DNA of 14,088 nucleotides from an uncultured Clostridia bacterium (GCA_937992055.1 CALKLQ010000011.1:1-14088); one strand, 5' to 3'; positions 1-5,941 are shown, numbered from the stretch's first letter. Program-made: numbers and translations. Notes: generated by a model not told the origin, from the letters alone.

Positions 1-62
1 GGGCTCGAACCTATGACCTCCTGCTTGTAAGGCAGATGCTCTCCCAGCTGAGCTAAACTCCC
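1..62 (-). tRNA. tRNA-Val (UAC), 3' end cut by window edge
   Basis: Read on the minus strand the gene starts GGGAGTTTAGCTCAGCTGGG, giving the 5' acceptor strand and a standard D arm. The anticodon loop CTTACAA carries UAC (plus-strand bases 27-29), and the T loop GGTTCGAGCC sits at the window edge. The 3' half of the T stem, the 3' acceptor strand and any CCA lie outside the window. It is transcribed leftward, divergently from the tRNA-Leu gene at 709. Confidence 0.93.
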
Positions 63-75
63 AATTACCTTGCAT

Positions 76-104
76 AGGATAACAAATCTAAATTAATATG
101 TCAA
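76..104 (-). promoter_or_regulatory. Promoter of tRNA-Val
   Basis: On the minus strand a perfect -35 TTGACA (99-104) is followed after 17 nt by -10 TATCCT (76-81), 13 nt before the tRNA 5' end. The tRNA-Leu promoter uses the same -35/-10 pair, which supports both calls. Confidence 0.75.
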
Positions 105-143
105 CTATTTTTTTTAAAAATTTAAAATTTTTTTTAAATAATT

Positions 144-209
144 TATATTATCGGAAGTTTTGTCTGAAAGCGCCTTTAGGCTCATTCAAGCAAAACTGAT
201 GTTTATTTA
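144..209 (+). repeat. 66-bp direct repeat, copy 1
   Basis: This 66-bp block is identical to 441-506 at 64 positions; the two mismatches are near its 3' end (GAT against AAC after CAAAACT). Similarity stops abruptly on both sides. Its first 16 bases, TATATTATCGGAAGTT, recur a third time at 293-308. Confidence 0.9.
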
Positions 210-278
210 AACAGTAAGTTGCTTGAGGAATCAAGCATATTGTGATAGCAATAATAAATGTGAGTTAAGCGAACATTT
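144..278 (+). ncRNA. Tandem structured unit A (candidate small RNA)
   Basis: The unit opens with TATATTATCGGA, then a 42-nt imperfect hairpin at 156-197: AGTTTTG pairs with CAAAACT, followed inward by TGAA/TTCA and GCC/GGC around a TTTA loop, with three single mismatches and one G-T pair. Further hairpins follow: TGTTT/AAACA at 200-213, GCTTGA-GGAA-TCAAGC at 221-236 (GNRA-type loop), and AAATGT/ACATTT at 256-278. TATATT at 144-149 could be a -10 box that places transcription start at the foot of the first hairpin. Strand and RNA nature are inferred; a DNA-level role is also possible. I do not recognise the family. Confidence 0.4.
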
Positions 279-292
279 TACTTTCTATGGTT

Positions 293-400
293 TATATTAT
301 CGGAAGTTGGAAGCAAACGGGGCGAAGCCACATTTGCGGACAACTGATGGTCATACATACTATGACCTGGCTGGCAAAGCACGCAAATTCGTTAGAATTT
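293..400 (+). ncRNA. Tandem structured unit B (candidate small RNA)
   Basis: The unit begins with the same 16 bases as units A and C (293-308), but the rest of its sequence differs while the fold is kept. The first hairpin, 305-345, pairs AGTTG/CAACT, GCAAA/TTTGC and GGC/GCC around a GAA loop, with a symmetric GAA/GGA internal loop that could form tandem G-A pairs. GGTCAT/ATGACC (349-367) and AAATTC-GTTA-GAATTT (385-400) follow. The segment 301-390 is richer in G and C than its surroundings. A 60-codon open frame crosses it, but that frame starts with TTG inside a hairpin of unit A and has no ribosome-binding site, so I treat it as chance. Confidence 0.4.
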
Positions 401-440
401 ATTAAAATTTAACTTGTTTAAATTTTAACAACACATAGTA

Positions 441-506
441 TATATTATCGGAAGTTTTGTCTGAAAGCGCCTTTAGGCTCATTCAAGCAAAACTAACGTT
501 TATTTA
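441..506 (+). repeat. 66-bp direct repeat, copy 2
   Basis: Second copy of the block at 144-209 (64 of 66 bases the same), in the same orientation and offset by 297 bp, which is two periods of the 148-149 bp tandem array. The long hairpin is unchanged and lies at 453-494. Confidence 0.9.
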
Positions 507-583
507 TACTATGATGCTTTGTAAAACACGATATTTGTGGAAACAAATATGATTTGCGAGTAAAACGAGGATAACTTAGTTAT
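441..583 (+). ncRNA. Tandem structured unit C (candidate small RNA)
   Basis: It carries the same 42-nt hairpin as unit A. After the repeat it diverges, yet keeps an 8-bp hairpin with a GGAA loop (531-550, ATATTTGT/ACAAATAT) and a GCGAGTAAAACGA tract resembling GTGAGTTAAGCGA of unit A. CATAGTATA (434-442) and TATACTATG (505-513) form a 9-bp outer stem around the first hairpin. ATAAC/GTTAT (571-583) closes the unit. No U-run terminator follows; the next 75 bases are AT-rich and featureless up to the tRNA-Leu promoter. Confidence 0.4.
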
Positions 584-660
584 ATACCCTAACCTATTTT
601 GAATACTTAAAACAAAAAAATTTTATTAACTTAAAATTTAAAAATAGTAATTTAAAATCA

Positions 661-690
661 TTGACAAAATCTATATTATTATGTTATCCT
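661..690 (+). promoter_or_regulatory. Promoter of tRNA-Leu
   Basis: Perfect -35 TTGACA (661-666), an 18-nt spacer and -10 TATCCT (685-690), ending 18 nt before the tRNA. The pair matches the tRNA-Val promoter in both boxes. Confidence 0.75.
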
Positions 691-708
691 TTTCAAGGTT
701 AAATACAA

Positions 709-795
709 GCGAGTGTGGCGGAATCGGCAGACGCACAGGACTTAAAATCCTGAGAAGGAAACTTCGTGGGGGTTCAAGTCCCCCCACTCGCACCA
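709..795 (+). tRNA. tRNA-Leu (UAA)
   Basis: An 87-nt gene whose acceptor strands are GCGAGTG/CACTCGC, with CCA encoded (793-795). The anticodon loop CTTAAAA (741-747) carries UAA. A long variable arm follows, then the T arm GGGGGTTCAAGTCCCCC. The long variable arm and the anticodon together identify leucine. Confidence 0.97.
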
Positions 796-827
796 AAAGG
801 GCAATCTGAACTAGGTTGTTCTTTTTT
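796..827 (+). terminator. Terminator after tRNA-Leu
   Basis: AAAAGGGCAA pairs with TTGTTCTTTT (two G-U pairs) around an 11-nt loop and runs into a T-tract immediately after the tRNA. The A-tract on the other arm could let it also stop minus-strand transcription arriving from the gene at 934. Confidence 0.65.
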
Positions 828-933
828 ATTTGTTATTTTTCTAAATCAATTTAATCGACTAGAAAAACTAATAATAAAAATTATCTATCAATATGAGTAT
901 TGAAACGATATCACTTGATGTCCGGCTTATTTT

Positions 934-1704
934 TCACTGGTTTTTTGAATTAGAAAATCCATTATTCATTTCTAATGCGTTTGTGGCAAATTTTTGAGCT
1001 TTCTTTAAATCTAAAGTATTGCAATTATCGCATTTAAGTTTACCTTCTGCATCTACCCAAATGTCAACTAAAGATTTTTGTGCTTTATCTATTTTTAAAA
1101 GTTCTTGTTTGATATTGTCTGGGCTTAGTCCGCCTGCGTAACCTTGAAAATTATTAGAAAAAAAGGAATAATATTGACTTGATTGTTTTCCCAGTCCAAA
1201 AGAAGCATCGTATAAGATATCAAAGTCATTAGTATATAATTTTAAATTTTTAATAAAATCCATGCTTTGCTGATTGTACGGAATTATAAATCTTGCCAAT
1301 TTTTTTTCTTTAAGTAAAGTTATCAACTTAGCCAAAGGCTCAGCACTCAAATTTTCAAGTGAATATCCACTTCCAATCACATTTAATTGAACTCTAGCAA
1401 TTCCATTGTTGTGAAATAAAATAAAGAGCAACTCTTTTGGTAATTTTCCTGTTTTAGCTATATTGATAGACCACTCTCCATTAACATGGAAAGCTATCCT
1501 TGATTTTCCATTTTCATTGGATAAATTTTTTTGTAATTTTAAAATCCAATTAAATCTATCCATTGCATATTGACATCTCTCTTTTGAAACACCTATTCCT
1601 ATTTCAACTTTTCTATTTTTTTCTAAAAAATTTACTACATCTTCTACTTTTAAAAGTTCATTTGCGCCACAACAAGAAACTTTAATTACTCTTGTGTTTT
1701 TCAT
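934..1704 (-). CDS. TrpF-like TIM-barrel protein of unknown substrate
   Basis: This 256-residue protein resembles phosphoribosylanthranilate isomerase-like barrels. Near the N-terminus it has IKVSCCGAN (7-14), like the VKICG strand of TrpF, and near the C-terminus GYAGGLSPDNI (188-198), like the TrpF phosphate-binding AGG loop. HVNGEW (73-78), RVQLN (104-108), DASFGLG (166-172) and IWVDAEGKL (215-223) recur in a TrpF-like subfamily I remember as unlinked to tryptophan genes. The longest frame starts 30 nt upstream, but GGAGG at 1711-1715 decides ATG at 1704. The gene overlaps the end of the preceding HAM1-like gene by 23 nt, so the two are almost certainly translated from one mRNA. No trp genes are nearby, so a role in tryptophan synthesis is unlikely. 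The reaction is unknown; a linked nucleotide-related step is inference. Confidence 0.7.
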   Translation of the reverse strand: MKNTRVIKVSCCGANELLKVEDVVNFLEKNRKVEIGIGVSKERCQYAMDRFNWILKLQKNLSNENGKSRIAFHVNGEWSINIAKTGKLPKELLFILFHNNGIARVQLNVIGSGYSLENLSAEPLAKLITLLKEKKLARFIIPYNQQSMDFIKNLKLYTNDFDILYDASFGLGKQSSQYYSFFSNNFQGYAGGLSPDNIKQELLKIDKAQKSLVDIWVDAEGKLKCDNCNTLDLKKAQKFATNALEMNNGFSNSKNQ

Positions 1705-2290
1705 GATTTTCCTCCAAATTTTTAAACCATTCATTAAACTCTATAAATGGGTTAATATAACCATCATTACGATTACTTCTTTCCTCATCATTCATTTCTG
1801 CCAAAGTTTTATTATTATTTTTAGGAATAAATATATACCATAAGTCTGACCATTTTTTACAACTATCTATTCCTCTAACTTCAGTTGAAAGACTGCCTTG
1901 AGATAATCCAAAAAATTTTTTTAAAATTTTCCCATCATAATATGCCAAACATTCTTTAAAGTAGCATTCACGCTCAGTAATGCTTTTCATATTTTTTAGC
2001 AATCCATCAATACCAATCTTTTCTAAAAGTTCCCTCCTAGGAAATGCACCTGGAAAGTTAGGGTTATTAGGATAATTAGGAATATAAAACCCATCATCTA
2101 AAGATATGCAAGGTTTTCTTACTAGATTATAAGCTTCTTTAACCTTATATTCTGCTATAAATTCAATATCATTAATTGCTGGTTCTAAAATATCAAATTT
2201 AAAGTCTATAAGTTTAAATGCTTTGTCTATATACTCATGAGCCGATTGCAATTTTCCTTTATTAGATGTTACAAATACTATTTCTTTCAT
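1682..2290 (-). CDS. HAM1/RdgB-like non-canonical purine NTP pyrophosphatase
   Basis: The 202-residue protein fits the HAM1/ITPase family, whose members hydrolyse inosine and xanthosine triphosphates to monophosphate and pyrophosphate, keeping damaged purines out of DNA and RNA. The N-terminal TSNKGKL (8-14) is the family nucleotide-binding motif; SLDDGFYI (63-70) and NFPGAF (78-83) match the catalytic acidic and GxPGA motifs. Towards the end, LWYIFIP, KTLAEM and RN fit the WxxxxxF..P and KT.AEM..EEK region. Length is close to the family norm. GGGGAGG lies 6 nt before the ATG. A promoter at 2319-2347 precedes it and a TrpF-like gene overlaps its end. The sequence is divergent from housekeeping RdgB, so this may be a specialised paralogue. 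Confidence 0.85.
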   Translation of the reverse strand: MKEIVFVTSNKGKLQSAHEYIDKAFKLIDFKFDILEPAINDIEFIAEYKVKEAYNLVRKPCISLDDGFYIPNYPNNPNFPGAFPRRELLEKIGIDGLLKNMKSITERECYFKECLAYYDGKILKKFFGLSQGSLSTEVRGIDSCKKWSDLWYIFIPKNNNKTLAEMNDEERSNRNDGYINPFIEFNEWFKNLEENHEKHKSN

Positions 2291-2318
2291 AGTTTTCCTC
2301 CCCTATACATTGTATTTT

Positions 2319-2347
2319 ATCATATAAAGAGGAAGTATTTATGTCAT
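2319..2347 (-). promoter_or_regulatory. Promoter of the HAM1-like / TrpF-like unit
   Basis: On the minus strand -35 ATGACA (2342-2347), a 17-nt spacer and -10 TATGAT (2319-2324) each match the consensus at five of six positions. It lies just past the stop codon of the broken WYL gene, giving the two-gene unit its own start. Confidence 0.6.
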
Positions 2348-2348
2348 A

Positions 2349-2909
2349 TTAAAATTTTTCTTTTAAAATTTCAAACTGCAAAATGCTTTCAAATTCAAAA
2401 TTTCTCATGTCTTGTCTTAATTCACAAAAAGCAACTACATACCAACCTTTTGAAAACAAAAACATTTCTATGGGTTGTATAATTCGCTCCGACTCACCTA
2501 GATTTATAGACTTATAAATTATTTTTACCTTTTGCTTATTCTTTATTGATTTTTGAAAACAAATAAATTTGTCGCTAGAAGAATCAAGTTTATTATAATC
2601 ATATTCATTAATCATTAAATTTAATTTATCAATAATAGGTTTTGTAATAGCATTAGAACTAGAATATAAATTTTCAATGTCTTTGTGCGTTATTTTTACT
2701 GCGGGTAATAAAAATCAATTGTCCAATATATATCCTCCATACGGTCCTTTTATTGTAGAAATATAAATGCCCGCCATCTCCAATTCATCTTTATACTGTC
2801 TTATCATACGAGGAGATACCTCTAATTCCAAAGCCAAATCATTTATGGTATATTTTTTTCCTTTATTTAACAATTGTAACATTTTTAAAACATTTGATAG
2901 TTTGCTCAT
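2349..2909 (-). pseudogene. WYL-family HTH regulator interrupted by an in-frame TGA
   Basis: Codons 1-64 encode a winged helix-turn-helix typical of YafY/WYL regulators, with INDLALELEVSPRMIRQYKD and a wing ending GPYGGYILDN. A TGA (2715-2717) follows. The same frame then continues without a break as FLLPAVKITHKDIENLY and into a WYL-like domain (KVKIIYKS, RIIQPIEMF, KGWYVVAFCELR, RNFEFESI), ending at 2349. At 187 codons in all it is well short of the roughly 300-residue family norm, with part of the linker and the C-terminal extension missing. I read it as a decaying gene. Other explanations are readthrough, a sequencing error, or separate expression of the 64-residue HTH protein. It sits just upstream of the HAM1-like unit, which it may once have controlled. 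Confidence 0.75.
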
Positions 2910-2915
2910 AATTTT

Positions 2916-2921
2916 ATTATA
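2916..2921 (-). promoter_or_regulatory. -10 box giving a likely leaderless WYL/HTH transcript
   Basis: A perfect TATAAT lies only 6 nt before the ATG at 2909, so transcription would begin at about the start codon. No Shine-Dalgarno is present. No good -35 is seen. Confidence 0.45.
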
Positions 2922-3123
2922 ACGTAAAAAATTTACTTTGAATCATTTATTTTTATAAAATTTCATTTCCCTATGATTTTGCGTGAGCATTTATAAGAAA
3001 ATTAAAATCGTCCATCATCGTTATTCAACAAAACAATAGTTTTTGAAATAATTATCAGCCATATTTATTTCAACTATTTTATTTAATTCAATAAATAAAA
3101 TGCTCAAAGCTGACAGAATTATT

Positions 3124-3153
3124 TAAAAAATAAAAACACAACTATGGTTGTGT
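3124..3153 (-). terminator. Terminator of the lipoprotein gene
   Basis: ACACAAC/GTTGTGT (3136-3153) is a perfect 7-bp stem with a 4-nt loop. On the minus strand it runs into a T-rich tract (3124-3135), 46 nt past the lipoprotein stop codon. Nothing else was recognised between here and the WYL start at 2909. Confidence 0.8.
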
Positions 3154-3198
3154 GACTTTTGTTGTGTTTATTCCTTATTTTTGTTTAAATTTTAAGCT

Positions 3199-3897
3199 TT
3201 AATCTATACTGCTACCAATAATAATACCTGCCTCAAAGTCAGTAGTTGCTGTAATTTTTAAAATATATGAAGAAACGATCGATGCTTGTTGAGTTCTATT
3301 TTCCCAAACATTATTTGACAAATCTATATCTGATATTTTAAAACCGTTATAATCAAATATTTCTAAATTTTTAATGTAATTATTGTTGCCTCCATTAACA
3401 AAAACTTTACAATATTTTAATGGTTCAGTTGAAATTGTTTTATCAAATCTTATATAATTCTCACCAGAACGTAAACTTATTGATGGCGAAGCATAATTGC
3501 CATTTTCCCAAACAAAAGCATTTGTATTATCTCCATAATAATTCCAACCTGTTTCTTTAATTTTCATTATAGCGACATATTTAAACTCTGAGTTTGTCCC
3601 AATAGGATTATTATCTTTTGATATATCAAATTTTGAAAGGGATTTAACTTTACCATCATTGTAATCAAAACCAGAAAAACTATACCAGCCTTCAAAATCA
3701 TAGACATTCATATAATTTATACTATGTTTATAATTTACTTCAGAAGGTTTTGTTCCTTCTTTAACCAAAATCTCTTCAAACACATCACCGTTTGCATAAT
3801 AAAAAATAAAATTAGATCGTGTGTCTTTACAGCCTATAAAACACACGCATAAAGCTGTAAAAATAAAACTAATTATTAAACAAAAATTTTTTTTCAT
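3199..3897 (-). CDS. Predicted lipoprotein with an N-terminal bacterial repeat-like segment
   Basis: The 232-residue product has a lipoprotein signal: MKKN, a hydrophobic stretch (about 5-21), then the lipobox FIGC with Cys23, so it should be anchored on the outer face of the membrane. Residues about 30-72 (FYYANGDVFEEILVKEGTKP ... FEGWYSFSGF) resemble the Listeria-Bacteroides / InlB B-type repeat pattern that ends in FxGWY. The remainder is rich in Asn, Tyr and Ser and looks beta-rich, as in a jelly-roll or binding domain, but I do not recognise it. AGGAGT precedes the ATG. Own promoter upstream and strong terminator downstream make it monocistronic. A surface-binding role is inference. Confidence 0.75.
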   Translation of the reverse strand: MKKNFCLIISFIFTALCVCFIGCKDTRSNFIFYYANGDVFEEILVKEGTKPSEVNYKHSINYMNVYDFEGWYSFSGFDYNDGKVKSLSKFDISKDNNPIGTNSEFKYVAIMKIKETGWNYYGDNTNAFVWENGNYASPSISLRSGENYIRFDKTISTEPLKYCKVFVNGGNNNYIKNLEIFDYNGFKISDIDLSNNVWENRTQQASIVSSYILKITATTDFEAGIIIGSSID

Positions 3898-3919
3898 ATC
3901 AACTCCTAAAAACTATGTT

Positions 3920-3948
3920 AGTTTAAAATATATTACCTATTATGTCAA
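3920..3948 (-). promoter_or_regulatory. Promoter of the lipoprotein gene
   Basis: On the minus strand a perfect -35 TTGACA (3943-3948), a 17-nt spacer and -10 TAAACT (3920-3925). Predicted start near 3913 leaves a short leader that holds the AGGAGT site. Confidence 0.6.
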
Positions 3949-4002
3949 TATCTATTGATAAAATAATAAAAAGTCAAAAAATAGTCTTTCGCAAAAAAAT
4001 TT

Positions 4003-4035
4003 AAAAAAATTGACAGAGTATTACAATGTCAATTT
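4003..4035 (-). terminator. Terminator of the Spo0A-domain gene
   Basis: A perfect 9-bp stem, AAATTGACA/TGTCAATTT (4007-4015 with 4027-4035), has an 11-nt loop. On the minus strand it runs into TTTTTTT at 4003-4009. It begins 16 nt past the stop codon at 4051. Confidence 0.8.
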
Positions 4036-4050
4036 TAAAAAAGTAAAATA

Positions 4051-4407
4051 TTAATTATAAAAGTTTGCAACATTTAAAACATTTGACTTATATGATTGTT
4101 CTGTTAATTGATTAACAATATATGATATAACCTCTTTATTTGTTGGACATGCCTCGTCTTCACCTAAATTTAATCCGCCTCTTACAAATGCCTTTTGAAT
4201 GGCATTACTTATCGCCTTTTCAATGCTTTTTGGGGTTGAATTAAATTGTTTTGCAATTGCTGGATACACATATTTACTTAATGACTTTAAATAAATCTTA
4301 TTCTCATACGCATATATGACGCAACTTTGCAAGTAAATATACCCCAAATGTTTTGGTGAAAATTTAAGATTTCTTAATATTGGGAATAAATTAAGTTTAT
4401 AATTCAT
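4051..4407 (-). CDS. Stand-alone Spo0A C-terminal DNA-binding domain protein
   Basis: The 118-residue product covers only the effector domain of Spo0A, the master regulator of endospore formation. HLGYIYLQ (20-27), LSKYVYPAIAKQFNSTPKSI (43-62), EKAISNAIQKAFVRG (63-77) and PTNKEVI (88-94) follow the Spo0A order HIKGYLYL, LYPDIAKKFNTT, VERAIRHAIE, KPTNSEFI. No receiver domain exists, so phosphorylation cannot control it directly. The recognition helix differs where B. subtilis has RAIRH (here KAISN), and the loop before PTN is about nine residues shorter, so it may bind another site. GGAGGT at 4417-4422 decides ATG at 4407 over a longer frame. It has its own promoter with a palindrome on the -10, and its own terminator. 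It may antagonise or supplement a full Spo0A elsewhere. Confidence 0.8.
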   Translation of the reverse strand: MNYKLNLFPILRNLKFSPKHLGYIYLQSCVIYAYENKIYLKSLSKYVYPAIAKQFNSTPKSIEKAISNAIQKAFVRGGLNLGEDEACPTNKEVISYIVNQLTEQSYKSNVLNVANFYN

Positions 4408-4433
4408 AAAATCATACCTCCATTTGCAGAGAT

Positions 4434-4462
4434 ATGATATCATCTTTATTTTAAAAAAACAA
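4434..4462 (-). promoter_or_regulatory. Promoter with palindrome over the -10, Spo0A-domain gene
   Basis: On the minus strand -35 TTGTTT (4457-4462), a 17-nt spacer and -10 TATCAT (4434-4439). The perfect palindrome ATGATATCAT (4434-4443) covers the -10, where a dimeric repressor could sit. AT-rich context makes a chance palindrome possible. Confidence 0.45.
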
Positions 4463-4488
4463 GTATTTTTTTAAAAAATTCTATTATT

Positions 4489-5163
4489 TTACAAATTTAT
4501 TGCATCGTCATCATCTACATTATTATATTCAATATCTGTAGATGACTTGTTTTCGGTCTGAATTCTGCTTATTGAAATCTCATAAGCCACTTTATTTAAT
4601 ACAGTTCCATCTTCAAGCTTTTTCTGATATTCCCTGCTTTGTATACGTCCAACAATAAATATTTTGCTTCCAATTTCGATATTTTTAATAAATCTTGCAT
4701 TTCGTCCCCATGCAATACAAGGAAGGTAATCTGACTTGTTATAAGCTCTATTAACTGCTACAAGAATATCACAAATTTCCCTTTTAAAAGGTGTTGTGCG
4801 ATAAATTGGTGGCTTGCAAATATAACCTACTATTTCAATTATGTTAGGATTCACTTCCTCGTTCATGTCAACAACTTCTCTAACAAAAACTGTAAGGATA
4901 AGTTTACTCTTTTCACCTTCTAATTTATTGTAACTTCTAAATTGACCTTTTACGCAAATTTTATTACCTAAATTAAAAGCATCCCCAACTAACAGCTTTT
5001 CAGACACAATTATTGGAATTATGTCTACTTTGTCTGATAATCTAGGCACGGAAAGAGAAAGTTCGTAAAACCCCTCTCCAAAAGTTTCATGGCTAAACAC
5101 TGGTTTGCTCGCAACCTCACCAGTTAAAACCACTCTATTGTTGTTCATCTGTTCGTATTTCAT
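4489..5163 (-). CDS. Two-OB-fold single-stranded DNA-binding protein
   Basis: The 224-residue protein has two OB folds in tandem. The first (about 6-100) contains NRVVLTGEVASKPVFSHETF, VPRLSD and GQFRSYNK. The second (about 108-200) contains GYICKPPIYRTTPFKREI, AVNRAYNKSDYLPCIAWGRN and GRIQSREYQKKL, which closely resembles canonical SSB. This two-domain form is one I know as common in Clostridia alongside the usual SSB. The tail ends DDDDAINL: it keeps the acidic run but lacks the Pro-Phe that partner proteins bind in canonical SSB (DDDDIPF). AAGGAG at 5170-5175 decides ATG at 5163, 36 nt inside the longest frame. It starts 10 nt after the pdaB-like stop, so both are probably one transcript. 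It likely coats ssDNA in replication or repair; the exact role is unknown. Confidence 0.85.
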   Translation of the reverse strand: MKYEQMNNNRVVLTGEVASKPVFSHETFGEGFYELSLSVPRLSDKVDIIPIIVSEKLLVGDAFNLGNKICVKGQFRSYNKLEGEKSKLILTVFVREVVDMNEEVNPNIIEIVGYICKPPIYRTTPFKREICDILVAVNRAYNKSDYLPCIAWGRNARFIKNIEIGSKIFIVGRIQSREYQKKLEDGTVLNKVAYEISISRIQTENKSSTDIEYNNVDDDDAINL

Positions 5164-5173
5164 ACTCAACTCC

Positions 5174-5941
5174 TTAGTTTGATTTAATTTGTGTGCCATT
5201 TCTGTCTATTGTATAATTGCTCTTATATATTAAGTTTCCAACATTTGTCACTTCATATCCCATTTGCTTAAGCCTAGTTAAAATCATAGGAAGAGCGGTT
5301 GTAATATGATCTGAATTGTTGTGGCAAAGTATAATAGAACCATTTTTAACATTACCTAAAATTCTTTGTGTGATATTTTCAGCACTAAGTCCTTTCCAGT
5401 CTAAAGAATCTACATCCCATTGAATCGGTATTAATTCTAGGTCTTGGCAGGTTTCAAGTAAGGCATTGTTATAGGCGCCATAAGGAGCTCGGAACAATTC
5501 AACTTTTTTGTTTGTAATGTCTTCTATCAGTTTAACAGAACTAGTAAGTTCGCTTTCCATGGCTTCCTTTGAAAGAGTTGTCATGTCTGGATGGGTGTTT
5601 GAATGAGTTCCAATTTCAAATCCTGACTCATCAATCTTTTTAACCAAATCACCATATTTATCAACCCAAAATCCAACAAGAAAAAATGTCGCATTACAAT
5701 CAAATTCTTTCAAGGTTTCCATTATTGATTCGGTTTTATCTGCACCCCATGCTGCATCAAAGGAAATAGCAACCTTTTTCTCTTCGGTTTGAACATTATA
5801 AACAGGTACTTTTCTGACTGAATATCCAAAGAAAACTTGAGCAGAAGCAACTCCATCAACGCTAATTACAAGGAGAATTGCTGCAATTATTACCGCCAAA
5901 ACATATCTAATATGATTGCGTTTAATAACAAAAAAGCCCAC
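5174..5941 (-). CDS. PdaB-type polysaccharide deacetylase family protein
   Basis: The 255-residue protein has a membrane anchor or signal (about 10-30) and a NodB-type deacetylase domain. Motifs: SFDAAWGAD (60-68), HSNTH (113-117) with two metal-ligand histidines, RAPYGAY (151-157), WDVDSLDW (175-182) and LCHNN (205-209). The first motif has Ala in place of the second Asp of the usual TFDDG. PdaB of Bacillus is similar (FDISWG), and there it is needed to keep spores stable after cortex formation, so activity on peptidoglycan may be weak or altered. The frame opens at a GTG at 5953, but GAGGT lies correctly before a second GTG at 5941, and the predicted transcription start is about 5952, so 5941 is preferred. 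The SSB gene follows 10 nt downstream. Confidence 0.83.
   Translation of the reverse strand: MGFFVIKRNHIRYVLAVIIAAILLVISVDGVASAQVFFGYSVRKVPVYNVQTEEKKVAISFDAAWGADKTESIMETLKEFDCNATFFLVGFWVDKYGDLVKKIDESGFEIGTHSNTHPDMTTLSKEAMESELTSSVKLIEDITNKKVELFRAPYGAYNNALLETCQDLELIPIQWDVDSLDWKGLSAENITQRILGNVKNGSIILCHNNSDHITTALPMILTRLKQMGYEVTNVGNLIYKSNYTIDRNGTQIKSN

Noticed and set aside
301..345. Small SRP RNA, because of CGGAAG and GGAAGCA near each other
   Set aside because: The SRP helix-8 partner strand is missing and these bases pair instead within the unit B hairpin with a GAA loop.
223..405. 60-codon open frame on the plus strand between the repeats
   Set aside because: It starts with TTG inside a hairpin of unit A, has no ribosome-binding site, and runs through the conserved 16-mer and two hairpins of unit B; structure explains the sequence better than coding.
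144..506. CRISPR array
   Set aside because: Only two full repeats, 66 bp each, 231 bp apart, with a partial third between; no array of short spacers and no cas genes.
2237..2482. 81-codon plus-strand open frame
   Set aside because: It lies antisense to the HAM1-like gene start, its promoter and the WYL gene, with no ribosome site and no family resemblance.
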